Origin: PALSA-188 sp963720075
Lineage (GTDB): Bacteria > Acidobacteriota > Terriglobia > Terriglobales > Acidobacteriaceae
Length of the DNA stretch: 64,000 nucleotides
NCBI GenBank assembly: GCA_963720075.1
Contig: CAVREG010000007.1
Location: 62,001-126,000, forward strand
Reading direction: 5' to 3'
Notes under the pieces: generated by a model
The model's database searches: none
What the model saw: the letters and a program-made list of their open reading frames with translations, nothing else
Told to the model about the DNA's origin: nothing
Position numbers and translations under genes: made by a program
Part shown: positions 9,861-18,715 of the stretch, piece after piece
Layout of the letters: every line of letters begins with the position of its first letter
Numbering within the stretch: position 1 is the first letter of the stretch

Positions 9861-9989
9861 TTAGCGTAGGCTGACTTTTTTCGGGCGAAGCTCACCATTT
9901 CCGCCGCAAGTTCGGCAGGGCTTTCCATGCTCGTCTTTGCCGGTTCCACGGCAGACGGGACAGCGAGAGGCTCTCGATTGATTGGTCAT
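9861..9989 (-). CDS. 42-residue CXXCXGXG zinc-finger protein
   Basis: A short minus-strand reading frame, ATG at 9989 to TAA at 9861, encodes a protein whose core is two perfect DnaJ-type zinc motifs, CPVCRGTG and CRTCGGNG, separated by nine residues. In DnaJ and related small proteins four such cysteines bind one zinc. The spacing and the Gly pattern are too regular to be chance. No strong ribosome binding site precedes the ATG, so the exact start is less certain. Function is unknown; small proteins of this kind are often annotated as molecular chaperone-like or zinc-ribbon proteins. Confidence 0.7.
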   Translation of the reverse strand: MTNQSRASRCPVCRGTGKDEHGKPCRTCGGNGELRPKKVSLR

Positions 9990-10189
9990 GTGTGGGACGC
10001 TGAATGGTTCCCAAGTTGAAGGATAGGTGTATCACAAATGATGTGCCCGGTCTGCACTGCGGGGAACACTGATTCTAGAGATCGGAATAACTGGCTGCGG
10101 CGACTCCATCCTCGCCCGAAAAGCCCAAGGTTCGGCTTCCGGTGGGGCCGCGCATCACCGAGTCAACAGTCGGCCCGACTGAAGAGCCG

Positions 10190-10540
10190 CTAGTCGAGAG
10201 GGTGGTTCTTTTCATTCACAAGGATGACTTTGCTCACGTAAGTGCGAGCTTCTTTTTCTTCAAGCCAACAGAAAGCGGTGACAATCACCAGATCTCCAAC
10301 CTGCACCAGCCGAGCAGCAGCGCCATTTACACAGATTTCGCCCGATCCACGGGCCAAAGGCAGCGCGTAGGTTTCAAACCGCTCGCCGTTATGTACATTC
10401 CAAACATTCACGGCTTCTCCCGCGAGAAGACCAGCCGCGTCCAAAAGCGCAACGTCCATCGCAATACTGCCTTCGTAATTGAGATCGGCGCGGGTCACAG
10501 TTGCGCGGTGAATCTTCGACTTCATCAACTTGACTAGCAT
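10190..10540 (-). CDS. panD: Aspartate 1-decarboxylase
   Basis: PanD converts L-aspartate to beta-alanine for pantothenate and CoA synthesis, using a pyruvoyl group formed by self-cleavage. The ATG at 10540 gives the usual N-terminus MLVKLMKSKIHRATVT; GAGGGA lies eight bases upstream. The frame is open 18 codons further, but that extension has no family counterpart. Gly24-Ser25 in LNYEGSIAMD is the processing site, Ser25 becoming the pyruvoyl residue. NGERFETYALP and GSGEICVNGAAA follow as in the family. At 116 residues it is close to the usual length. No other pantothenate gene is adjacent. Confidence 0.95.
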   Translation of the reverse strand: MLVKLMKSKIHRATVTRADLNYEGSIAMDVALLDAAGLLAGEAVNVWNVHNGERFETYALPLARGSGEICVNGAAARLVQVGDLVIVTAFCWLEEKEARTYVSKVILVNEKNHPLD

Positions 10541-10702
10541 TCTGTAATTCCCTCTCGATTGGATGCTCAACAATTTCTTTCGATTTAGGAGCACGATTTG
10601 CGCGGTTCAAGAACCCGTTTCGGAGCTCAAAACGTCGGACGGCGATCTTGCGCTGCGATTGTGCGCAAAGGAAGAGGAAGAAAAGCAGAGCATGACGACA
10701 AA

Positions 10703-12391
10703 CTAGAAGCTAAAAGCAAGCCCGCCACGGACTGTGCGTGCCGATTGAACCAGGTAAACTGTCTTGCCGTCGCCTCCCAGGACAGGGACGTAACCCTGAG
10801 CCAACAGATTCCGCACCTCAAGAAGCGCTTCTATGTGTTCCGGTATGAAACCGGTACCAGGAATAGGCTGGCGGAAAAATACGTCAAAAAAGGGATCCGC
10901 GCGACCAGCCGATGTGTTGAACAAATCCACGGGCGTCAGCGCACTGCCACTTACCCAGCCATAAGACGCAATCCAGCGCGATTTGCTTGCCGGAACCGTT
11001 CCGCTCATCTTTATAGTTGCGCTATGACGGTTGCGCACCGAGCTCAATTGCCTGGCGTCTGCCAGAGTGGCGGTCCCGCTGTCTAGATCAAGAACGCCGC
11101 CGTAACTATAGTCCATCGTTGCCGTGACATCGGAATTCAGCTTGCGCTGAAACACAACCCGCGCGCCGTGAGTATCCAGATTCTTACCCCGATAAGTAAA
11201 TGTCCCAGAAAAAACATCGGGAAGTACCTGGCCGGTATCGCCAGAGGGGTACCCGACGCCGATGAGCGCAGGATCTGAGATCCGATCTGAATACACTGCG
11301 AACTGCAAATTATTCTTGCCCGCGCGGTGGGAGACAGAAACTTCCTGATGATGCGCATGCTCCAGCGCGGCCGAAAATCCGGCAACGCTCATCCGAGGGG
11401 TGGAATTATCGAACGTTCCGGAGGAAGATCCGAAGTCCTGGAAATCAGTCCCTAATGCGGTGTCCGGCAGTGAAGTGGCGTATTGATATTCCACAACCGT
11501 ATCTGGAGAAACATGAAAATCCGCAGTTCCGAAGGGGCGGACCACGCTCACGCGGCCCATAAACTGAACCGTCTGCATCTCGCTGCCAAAATTGAGTTCC
11601 AGATTGCCCAGAGTCAAATTGTCGGAGGTAGTCAGAGCTAAAGCCTGCAGCGCCGCCCCTCGCAAGTTCATATCTGGCGAAGCGAGATTGTGAAACGTTA
11701 TCGCGAGCTGTGGCTCTGAACCGTTTGCCATCTTTCGGCTATACGAAGCCCGCAGTACCGTGGCAGGTGAAACCTGGCCATATCCGACATCGCCTCGAAA
11801 AGCCACTGTGCCGTCTGTAAAAAGCGATCTCTGAACAGAAAAACCGGTGCTCATATCGGAGGAGCTTCCGAAACCTTCTGAGGGAGATCCTGCCAGGAAT
11901 GAAAGTGTGCCGGTCAGGTCATGGTTTCCATTGTTCGACTCGCGTGCGCGCACCGAAGTCGGATCTAACGCCCGCAAAATGGGACGGTTTGCCGCCGAGC
12001 GAAGAACCCACTTCCAATCGTCTTCGTCGTTTGCACTTCCTACAGGCGCCAATCGGACGGAATCGAATAGGGTGCTTAAAGTTACGTTAAGTATCAATAT
12101 AGCGCCCGAACGCAGCCCAACCCCTTCGTGCTCCGCCGTGAGGAACGATGGCGCGGAAACTCTGATGCTGTACAATCCAGGTCGCAAGCCGCTGGCGGAA
12201 TAAAATCCCTTTTCGTCAGTAAATACTTTCAGGCTCTGCATCGCCGAGCCAATCACCTCCACCACTGCTCCCATCTGTGGAGCGCCTGCGGAACTGCGGA
12301 CGTATCCAGATATGGACCCAGGACCTTCGGCGGCATAGGCCGGGATTACAAGGCCGAAGGCAATCAAGAAGCAGCCAAGCTTACGAAGCAT
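10703..12391 (-). CDS. Carboxypeptidase-regulatory-like domain outer-membrane protein
   Basis: A 562-residue exported protein. A signal peptide (MLRKLGCFLIAFGLVIPAYA) precedes a carboxypeptidase regulatory-like domain of about 80 residues (SISGYVRSSAGAPQMGAVVEV ... GLRPGLYSIRVSAPSF). The remaining ~420 residues alternate polar and hydrophobic positions and end in GGLAFSF, an aromatic C-terminus typical of outer-membrane beta-barrels. It resembles the Oar/TonB-dependent-receptor-like proteins of acidobacteria but lacks an obvious plug domain. It follows the GWxTD gene by 26 bases on the same strand, so the two are probably one operon with an envelope role. Confidence 0.75.
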   Translation of the reverse strand: MLRKLGCFLIAFGLVIPAYAAEGPGSISGYVRSSAGAPQMGAVVEVIGSAMQSLKVFTDEKGFYSASGLRPGLYSIRVSAPSFLTAEHEGVGLRSGAILILNVTLSTLFDSVRLAPVGSANDEDDWKWVLRSAANRPILRALDPTSVRARESNNGNHDLTGTLSFLAGSPSEGFGSSSDMSTGFSVQRSLFTDGTVAFRGDVGYGQVSPATVLRASYSRKMANGSEPQLAITFHNLASPDMNLRGAALQALALTTSDNLTLGNLELNFGSEMQTVQFMGRVSVVRPFGTADFHVSPDTVVEYQYATSLPDTALGTDFQDFGSSSGTFDNSTPRMSVAGFSAALEHAHHQEVSVSHRAGKNNLQFAVYSDRISDPALIGVGYPSGDTGQVLPDVFSGTFTYRGKNLDTHGARVVFQRKLNSDVTATMDYSYGGVLDLDSGTATLADARQLSSVRNRHSATIKMSGTVPASKSRWIASYGWVSGSALTPVDLFNTSAGRADPFFDVFFRQPIPGTGFIPEHIEALLEVRNLLAQGYVPVLGGDGKTVYLVQSARTVRGGLAFSF

Positions 12392-12417
12392 GCCGAATAC
12401 CGCCTTTCTGCTGATAC

Positions 12418-14154
12418 CTACTCGACCGAGAAGGTAGCCGAAGGATCCACCGTTTGCTTTGAAAGATTGTCATTCACCTTGATCTGAATGCGATAAATTC
12501 CCGGGACAAGATTGGAGGCCGAGAGCGTCTTTTCCAGCGTCATCTGGTCTCCAATATTTCCCATGTGCTCAGTTGATTCCACGGTGTGAATTACGTTCTT
12601 ATTCGTTGCCGCGTTCACTACGTCGTATTCAATGGTAGCTGATGGTCTATGGGTCTTACCATCAACGCTAAGATTATATACCTGCATCCAGAAATTAAGC
12701 TTCTGGTCGCGCTTAAAACTCACGGGCTTACCATCGGATGAAGCGACCCGCGGACGAACCTTGGTGGATCCGATCACAAAACTTCCAGTGCCCACGTTTT
12801 TTGAGGCGACCGGCTCCATCTGGTCGGCCACAATGAGCGTCGAGGCATCGAGGCGGTCGTCAGCAAAATCCGGCACCAATACGCCCTTACTCCATGTCCC
12901 CTTGCGATCGCCATTTACATCTTTCACCACGATATCTACACGATAGCGGCCGGGGCGAAGTGGCAGGGCCTTCCAATATACCGATGAATGTTCCGCAGAT
13001 TTAGCGAGCAATTCCGCCGGAACGTCAACCTGCACCGTGTCCTCAAAAGTCTGCGCCGTTCGGCCGGCTAGAGTCGTAACTCTGCCAAATATATTCACGG
13101 TTCCAAGCTCGACACCGTCCTTGTTTACAAACGTTATGTCCCGGTTTTTCATCTGGAGGGTTATGGGCACTAGAACGGTATCGCCGGTAATCTTTACGAA
13201 ATCAACTCGCACATCGAACGGCATCAGGTTGTATTTGATTCTGGTCTTTACTACCTCTTCCAAGTCTTTAAACTTCACCGGCGGTGGGGCGTTCAATTTT
13301 GCGTATTGCTCCAAAATGTCGAACTCTTTTGTGTTCTGCTGCTGAGGATCCATCGGGTCCATGCCAGTGGACATAATGCCGTTATCTATGCGGTTCGCCT
13401 TGGAGGTCAAGCCCATTTGCTCATAGATAGTCAATCCGGCATTCGGGGTATGCAGTAAGGCGTCTTTCTCGTTCTTATCCATCGTCATGTGGTAGTCGCC
13501 ACACATACATGCGTCCACAAACTCGATTTCGACCTGTTCGCCGATTTCGTCGAGGTGGCGATATCGCCAGTCTTCGAACGGGAATGTGGAAGTCTCGCCG
13601 CCTCCTTCGTCAATTGGACGTTGGTAGGTTCCTCCAGAGGGATGGGAATCAATCTCATCAGGGGGACCGAACTTGATGTACATACGGCCACGATCCGTCC
13701 TCCAGCCGGGGATGCCGGCCGCGAAGTGATCATTTGCGTATTCGATCCGGCGGTAGTGCTCGTCCTTAAACTCGTTGTCCTCGCTGTCGGGATTGGGATT
13801 ACGCCGTTGCCAGAAGGCCTCAATAAACTGGTCGCGCTCTTCGTCATTGGAAAGCTGCTTAAAGGCCTTGCGTTCGCCATCGGTAATGATGTAAACCACG
13901 TCCTCATCCAGCCACTTCTTATAGGTCTTACTTAGTTCCTGTTTGAGGGATTTGGCATTCTCTTTCTTCATCTTCTCGCTGATCGGACGTTTTAGCACAT
14001 CGCCCTGCGATGCATCTGGGCTCTGATCCGACACTGTCGCGTCTTTTTGCGTATCCGGGGAAGTTTGCTGGGCGACAGCCACCATTCCGAAGCCGATTAG
14101 TGGGACGCAAAGGAACGGTAAAATGAGGCGGCTTCGCCAACACGATGGGGACAT
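12418..14154 (-). CDS. GWxTD domain-containing protein
   Basis: A 578-residue exported protein with a signal peptide ending near VAVAQQ (about residue 30). The signature GWRTD is at residues 150-154, followed by RGRMYIKFGPPDEI, the defining segment of the GWxTD family, which is common in Acidobacteria and Bacteroidetes and has no firmly established biochemical role. The C-terminal half is rich in beta-strand pattern and resembles a repeated Ig-like or lipoprotein-like domain. The start at 14154 has AAGGAG nine bases upstream. It is the first gene of a probable two-gene operon with the carboxypeptidase-regulatory-like protein. Confidence 0.9.
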   Translation of the reverse strand: MSPSCWRSRLILPFLCVPLIGFGMVAVAQQTSPDTQKDATVSDQSPDASQGDVLKRPISEKMKKENAKSLKQELSKTYKKWLDEDVVYIITDGERKAFKQLSNDEERDQFIEAFWQRRNPNPDSEDNEFKDEHYRRIEYANDHFAAGIPGWRTDRGRMYIKFGPPDEIDSHPSGGTYQRPIDEGGGETSTFPFEDWRYRHLDEIGEQVEIEFVDACMCGDYHMTMDKNEKDALLHTPNAGLTIYEQMGLTSKANRIDNGIMSTGMDPMDPQQQNTKEFDILEQYAKLNAPPPVKFKDLEEVVKTRIKYNLMPFDVRVDFVKITGDTVLVPITLQMKNRDITFVNKDGVELGTVNIFGRVTTLAGRTAQTFEDTVQVDVPAELLAKSAEHSSVYWKALPLRPGRYRVDIVVKDVNGDRKGTWSKGVLVPDFADDRLDASTLIVADQMEPVASKNVGTGSFVIGSTKVRPRVASSDGKPVSFKRDQKLNFWMQVYNLSVDGKTHRPSATIEYDVVNAATNKNVIHTVESTEHMGNIGDQMTLEKTLSASNLVPGIYRIQIKVNDNLSKQTVDPSATFSVE

Positions 14155-14489
14155 ACTTGGGAACTCCTTGGAGACAACTCTGATAATCCTGATTCTATGA
14201 CTATCGGATGCACCGATGCAAGGTATAGGTGCCTCTAGCGTCGCGGCCCTCGGAGGGTCAAAGGGTCAGGGGTGGCTTGAAAAGACCGCAAGATTATGGG
14301 CAAGTTATAGTTTCAGGCTGGTTTTCTCGATTTTAGGGCTATTGCGCTGACCTGATGGGAACTTTCACCTGGCTTCTGTCGTATCTCGGAATGAGTTCAG
14401 CCCGAATCTCCTCTTGTGGTGTCAAGAGTTGCAGATGTGATTTACTGTAAACATAGGTGACTATCGGAACGGGGTGAAGCAGCGAGAAA
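14155..14489. other. Divergent promoter region
   Basis: These 335 bases separate the GWxTD gene from the MacA-like adaptor and contain no convincing gene. An 11-base palindrome, TTTACTGTAAA, lies at 14441-14451, 38 bases before the adaptor start, and could be an operator for the efflux genes. Confidence 0.45.
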
Positions 14490-15881
14490 ATGAAGACTTG
14501 GAAAAAAGTTGCAATTGTCGGCGGGATCGTTATCGTGCTGGCCAGCATTGTGGGCTTCACTGTTCACCAGAGTCATAAAAATCTAGTCACGGTGCAAACG
14601 GCGAAGGCGGCGAAACTGGATTTGGCGTCGGTGGTCAGTGCGTCGGGCGAGATCAAGCCGAAGACCTACGTCAACATCGGGGCCAATGCGTTTGGGAAAA
14701 TCACCCACCTGTATGTAAAGGAAGGGGATCGGGTCAAAAAGGGCCAGTTGCTGGCCCAGCTTGAAAATGTGCAATCTTCTGCCGATGTGAACGCGGATGT
14801 GGCATCCGTGGATGCTTCCAAGACCGACGCCATTGCGTCGGAGGCAGCACTGAATACGGCTATAGCGGACTTGAATCAGGCCAAAGCTACGGTCGAACGC
14901 GCCCGCCTTGACTGGAGCAGGACGCAAGCCCTTTATAAGGACGCGCTCATCGCCAAGCAAGACTACGACACTCAGCGCGCAACATGGCAAACTGCCGAAG
15001 CGGGATTGGCGCAATCCCAAGCCAAAGTCGCACAGGCCAAAGCTGAGAAGGATTCTGCCGAGAAACATATCTCTCTGGCGGGCGCAAATCTGACCCATGC
15101 CGCCGACGTGCTGCAAAAGACGACTTACATTGCGCCATTTGATGGAATCATCACGAATCTGCCAGTGCGCGAGGGAGAAACCGTTGTAATCGGAATTCAA
15201 AACTCTCCGGGTAGTACGCTCATGACCTTGTCGAATATGTCTGTGATTACCGCCGAAGTGGAGATGGATGAAACCGACATCATCAGCGTGAAGCTGGGCC
15301 AGCCAGCGGAAGTGAGCATAGACGCGATTCCAAACAAGACTTTTAAAGGAGTGGTCAGCGAGATCGGCGATAACGCCATCGTCCGCTCAACCGGTGTCGC
15401 AACGTCTCAGGAAACCACGGCGAACGAGGAGGCGAAGGATTTCAAAGTTGTCGTTACACTCACTGATCCGCCGCAGGACATTCGTCCAGGTCTGTCCACG
15501 ACGGCCAAAATCACCACAGCGACCCGCAGCGATGCATTGACGATACCCATTCAGGCGCTTACCGTCCGCCGTCCTGTGGATTTGATCGAGAAAGGTCAGG
15601 AAAGTGGATCGGTGCATGCCGCGGCGCCATCCCAAACTGAAGCAGAAAGAAAAAAAGAGGACAAAGAGATTCAGGGCGTCTTCGTGATTCGCAATCATAA
15701 GGCCGAATTTGTCCCAGTTAATACGGGAATCGCAGGGACTACTAACATCGAGGTACTAAGCGGATTGAAGGAAGGCGACGAGATTGTCACGGGAAGCTAC
15801 AAAGTGCTGCGGACGATGCGCCCCGGAGTCAACGTGAAGATAGATAATTCTGAGCCGAAGAAGGAAGAAGAAAGCTCGTGA
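14490..15881 (+). CDS. MacA/HlyD-type periplasmic adaptor subunit
   Basis: A 463-residue membrane-fusion protein. One N-terminal transmembrane segment (about residues 5-25) anchors it in the inner membrane. A biotinyl-lipoyl half-motif (GEIKPKTYVNIGANAFGKITHLYVKEGDRVKKGQLLAQ) is followed by a long alpha-helical hairpin rich in Ala, Gln and Lys (about 95-205), then the second lipoyl half, a beta-barrel domain and a membrane-proximal domain ending in GDEIVTGSYKVLR. Such adaptors link a MacB-type ABC transporter to an outer-membrane channel to export peptides, lipids or antibiotics. The ABC ATPase follows by 131 bases, but no permease gene is present. Confidence 0.9.
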   Translation: MKTWKKVAIVGGIVIVLASIVGFTVHQSHKNLVTVQTAKAAKLDLASVVSASGEIKPKTYVNIGANAFGKITHLYVKEGDRVKKGQLLAQLENVQSSADVNADVASVDASKTDAIASEAALNTAIADLNQAKATVERARLDWSRTQALYKDALIAKQDYDTQRATWQTAEAGLAQSQAKVAQAKAEKDSAEKHISLAGANLTHAADVLQKTTYIAPFDGIITNLPVREGETVVIGIQNSPGSTLMTLSNMSVITAEVEMDETDIISVKLGQPAEVSIDAIPNKTFKGVVSEIGDNAIVRSTGVATSQETTANEEAKDFKVVVTLTDPPQDIRPGLSTTAKITTATRSDALTIPIQALTVRRPVDLIEKGQESGSVHAAAPSQTEAERKKEDKEIQGVFVIRNHKAEFVPVNTGIAGTTNIEVLSGLKEGDEIVTGSYKVLRTMRPGVNVKIDNSEPKKEEESS

Positions 15882-16012
15882 TAAGCCGGCCTCGGCGTGC
15901 GGCGCATGAATTGCGGGTACAGAGCGTCTAACCTTAGCTGAGTCAGTTCGTCAAAGTCTTAATGCCAGAAGATCGGAGCGGGTGAGTGTCCCCAGAAAGT
16001 CAGGAGAACAAA

Positions 16013-16777
16013 ATGGCAACCGCAGAAATACTCAACATCCCAGGTCCCGTGTTGGCAGCGCCGCCTGAGTCGTGCATGATCGCCACTATTGACTTGTGGA
16101 AGACCTACGACATGGGATCGGAGCAGCAGGTGCACGCGTTGCGTGGCGTCAACCTTCAGATTCGCCGAAATGAGTATGTCGCGATCATGGGCCCGTCTGG
16201 CTCCGGCAAGTCAACGCTGATGAACCTGATTGGCTGCCTCGACTCACCAAGCAAAGGCGAATACTGGCTTAACAACCAGCGCGTCAGCGAATTGGATGAT
16301 GACGAACTGGCTCGTATCCGAAATAAGGAAATTGGTTTTGTCTTTCAAACCTTCAATCTGCTCGCCAGGGCGACCGCGCTTCACAATGTTGAACTGCCCT
16401 TGATCTACGCCGGCGTGCCTTCCGACGAGCGGGTTCAAAGGGCGAAGGATGTATTGACGTCAGTAGGCATGGAATCCCGCATGATGCACAAACCCAATGA
16501 ACTCTCCGGAGGTCAGAGGCAGAGAGTAGCCGTCGCGCGAGCGCTGGTGAACCATCCGTCAATTATTCTTGCTGACGAACCAACCGGGAACCTCGATTCA
16601 CAGACCGGCAACGAGATCATGGCGCTGTTTGACCGCTTGCAAGCTGAGGGAAACACCATCATCGTTGTGACCCACGAGCACGACATTGCGGAATATGCCC
16701 ACCGTGTCGTCTACATCAAGGACGGAGTGGTGGAACGCGACGAGGTGAGCCAGAAGAGAGTAACGCCAATCACTTAG
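16013..16777 (+). CDS. MacB/LolD-type ABC transporter ATP-binding protein
   Basis: The ATG at 16013 is chosen because AGGAGA lies just upstream; the frame also opens at a GTG at 15986. The 254-residue protein carries Walker A GPSGSGKST, Q-loop FVFQTFNLL, signature LSGGQRQRV, Walker B LADEPTGNLDS and H-loop THEHD, all intact. This belongs to the MacB/LolD/FtsE class that powers lipoprotein or macrolide export. It would act with the adaptor just upstream. The expected permease is not downstream: the next gene is convergent, with its stop eight bases away. The last ~57 codons recur at 18382-18557 in a chimeric fragment. Confidence 0.93.
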   Translation: MATAEILNIPGPVLAAPPESCMIATIDLWKTYDMGSEQQVHALRGVNLQIRRNEYVAIMGPSGSGKSTLMNLIGCLDSPSKGEYWLNNQRVSELDDDELARIRNKEIGFVFQTFNLLARATALHNVELPLIYAGVPSDERVQRAKDVLTSVGMESRMMHKPNELSGGQRQRVAVARALVNHPSIILADEPTGNLDSQTGNEIMALFDRLQAEGNTIIVVTHEHDIAEYAHRVVYIKDGVVERDEVSQKRVTPIT

Positions 16778-16785
16778 GTGAACCC

Positions 16786-17553
16786 CTAATTCCCCCAGTC
16801 AAATCTGATTGACGGCTCGCATCCTAATCCCACAGCTTTCACGGTGGTGGTGCCTTGACTATGGCCTGTTACGGCTGGCAAGATGGCAAACTTCAGATTA
16901 CCCTCGCTATCCGTCTTCGTTTTGACCGCGCGCTTTTCACCATAGGATTCGCTATCAAAAGACACTTCGGCGTTGGCGGGGAATCCACTTCCGCTAAAGA
17001 AGGCTACTTCGAATCGAGGCAGGAGGCGTTCGACGCTCAGAGTGCAGCCCTTGTCAGTGGCCGTAATCGGGTCGGGCACAATCACAATTGCGACTCTGTA
17101 GTCTTGGGAGACCAATGCAACCCGGTACGGTTCTCCTTTGACAGGGTCGAAGGCAAAACCGATAGGGTCATCCTTCGCCGACGGGTCTCCGCACTGCTCC
17201 TGCGTTCTTCCCGCGCACATCGCGATCCCATCTTTTCCAAGGCTAATACCCTGCATTGTTGTTGACGGTTTCGCCTGAGTGACAGGCCAGGTGACGTATG
17301 AGTAGAGCCTATCGCGAGGCAGCCCCGAGACGTATAGGTAATACTGGACCACCGATCCCTCACGTTCCACCTCCTCGACCCGAACCGAAGCGCCGGGACT
17401 GTACAACTTCGTTTTCCACGCAATATGTTCCTTCACGAGGGCTTGGGCGGCCTCGTTTGCACGTGCCTCGTCATCAGTTTGGCCCAACATGACAGTCGCA
17501 CAGAACATAAGTACGAACGCCACTCTTGCAGCAAGCGCGAGAAGAGTTTTCAT
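16786..17553 (-). CDS. Exported protein of unknown function
   Basis: A 255-residue protein starting MKTLLALAARVAFVLMFCATVMLG, a clear signal peptide. The ATG at 17553 is preferred to a GTG nine bases upstream. The mature part has a helical N-terminal segment, then a mostly beta region with YYLYVSGLPRDRLYSYVTWP, and four cysteines (CAG, CGD, CTL, CEP) that could form disulfides in the periplasm. The C-terminal ~70 residues look like a small Ig-like or beta-sandwich domain. It is convergent with the ABC ATPase and lies between it and a NUDIX gene, inside the rearranged zone. No family is recognised. Confidence 0.7.
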   Translation of the reverse strand: MKTLLALAARVAFVLMFCATVMLGQTDDEARANEAAQALVKEHIAWKTKLYSPGASVRVEEVEREGSVVQYYLYVSGLPRDRLYSYVTWPVTQAKPSTTMQGISLGKDGIAMCAGRTQEQCGDPSAKDDPIGFAFDPVKGEPYRVALVSQDYRVAIVIVPDPITATDKGCTLSVERLLPRFEVAFFSGSGFPANAEVSFDSESYGEKRAVKTKTDSEGNLKFAILPAVTGHSQGTTTVKAVGLGCEPSIRFDWGN

Positions 17554-17594
17554 CGGATTCACTTTATCTGATAAATCCTCGCTTACAAAGACTT

Positions 17595-17638
17595 GCCGAG
17601 CAAGCTCGGCTAGACATCCGGGTGCGGCCGTCCCTACG
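17595..17638. repeat. Two-hairpin palindromic repeat, copy A
   Basis: First hairpin GCCGAG-CAAG-CTCGGC (17595-17610), then a degenerate second hairpin (17613-17632, two mismatched pairs), then CTACG. The CTA of this tail supplies the TAG stop codon of the minus-strand NUDIX gene. Confidence 0.75.
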
Positions 17639-18077
17639 CAGGCGATTCCAGCCCTGCCCTTGCGAATCCTAGCCGGATCACTTCCGCCGTATCCGCGGGA
17701 AGCGAAAGCTTTGTAGTCTCTTCAATAGTGAACCAGTGCGCCCGATCGCAATCGCTGCCCGCCTGCAATTCGCCCGATACCCGCCTGCAAAGATAGTCAA
17801 TCAGCACGTAGTGATAGAGAATTCGTTCATCGTTGTCCAAAATCACTCGATCATAGACATTTAGCAAAGACATTGGTTCAACGACAAGGGTGGTTTCCTC
17901 CAAAACTTCCCTTCGGACTGCATCAGTAACAGTTTCCCCAAGTTCGAGCGCCCCGCCCGGAAGAGACCAGTCGCCGATAAACGGATCATGACCCCGCTTG
18001 ACCAGCGCCACACGTCCATTCTCGATAATGACAGCGCCGACCCCGACAATCGGCGCTTCCGGATATTCTCGTTTCAT
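17634..18077 (-). CDS. NUDIX hydrolase
   Basis: A 147-residue NUDIX protein that would hydrolyse a nucleoside diphosphate linked to another moiety. The Nudix box reads G-ALELG-E-TVTDAVR-RE-VL-EE-TTL, with the catalytic REVLEE intact; the glycine usually found after EE is threonine. The N-terminal strand VGVGAVIIENGRVALVKRG and the GDWSLPGG turn are typical. The stop codon lies within repeat copy A. A second, broken copy lies at 19204-19594, and the homology includes the downstream repeat, so the two arose by duplication. Substrate is unknown. Confidence 0.88.
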   Translation of the reverse strand: MKREYPEAPIVGVGAVIIENGRVALVKRGHDPFIGDWSLPGGALELGETVTDAVRREVLEETTLVVEPMSLLNVYDRVILDNDERILYHYVLIDYLCRRVSGELQAGSDCDRAHWFTIEETTKLSLPADTAEVIRLGFARAGLESPA

Positions 18078-18090
18078 TTGGTTGCGTGGC

Positions 18091-18108
18091 GCGGGCGCCC
18101 TCGCCCGC
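18091..18108. repeat. Perfect GC-rich hairpin upstream of the NUDIX gene
   Basis: GCGGGCG-CCCT-CGCCCGC forms a 7-bp stem with a 4-base loop, 14 bases upstream of the NUDIX start. It has no T-tract on either side, so it is not a typical terminator, and may belong to another dispersed repeat type. Confidence 0.45.
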
Positions 18109-18341
18109 GTGAACCTTCCGGGAACTTTACCCCTGACTCGCGTCCGGGGCTATTGTATTTCGCTCCTTCGGAGCTGGTTTTCGGCCGACGCTGTCCGTTT
18201 GGGAATCCTTACAGCAAGACCGGTTATTCATACCGACAACAAGATTAGTCACGTTTATTAGGACCAAACTCCAGAAAACCCCGTGACTTGGGAACGATTC
18301 TAAACACGCGCGGCAAATCATCCGTCGGATAGAATGTTTTT

Positions 18342-18557
18342 ATGGCACTGGAAGAATACAAACGAAAACGACGCTTCGAAGAGACCGGAAACGAGATCAT
18401 GGCGCTGTTCGACCGCCTGCAAGCTGAAGGAAACACCATCATCGTTGTGACCCACGAGCACGACATTGCGGAATATGCCCACCGTGTCGTCTACATCAAG
18501 GACGGAGTGGTGGAACGCGACGAGGTAAGCCAGAAGAGAGTAACGCCGATCACCTAG
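18342..18557 (+). pseudogene. Chimeric fragment: LigD-like N-terminus joined to ABC ATPase tail
   Basis: A 71-codon frame. The first 15 residues, MALEEYKRKRRFEET, resemble the N-terminus of LigD / DNA-ligase-associated 3'-phosphoesterase proteins (pattern LxxYxxKRxFxxT). From GNEIMALFDRL to the stop it is identical in protein to the last ~57 residues of the ABC ATPase ending at 16777, with about seven base differences, all synonymous. The short motif AGACCGG at the join is shared with the intact ATPase gene. It lacks Walker A, the signature and Walker B, so it cannot work as an ATPase. It is best read as a recombination remnant, though a short protein could still be made. Confidence 0.8.
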
Positions 18558-18715
18558 GCGGCTGCCCGCATTTAGCGTTCGAGGGGCGCAGCCTGCCCCG
18601 AGTTATTTGGCGTAATTGCGACAATTCGGGGGCATCTCGAGGGTCGAGAGAATGCTGTAAGCGGGCAATTGCGCTGCCGACTCCGCCCATGAGTTTAATT
18701 CCGATTTGTTGCCAG

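Noticed and set aside
10598..11086. 162-codon plus-strand frame
   Set aside because: Antisense to the 3' part of the carboxypeptidase-regulatory-like gene; Arg-rich composition typical of a shadow frame.
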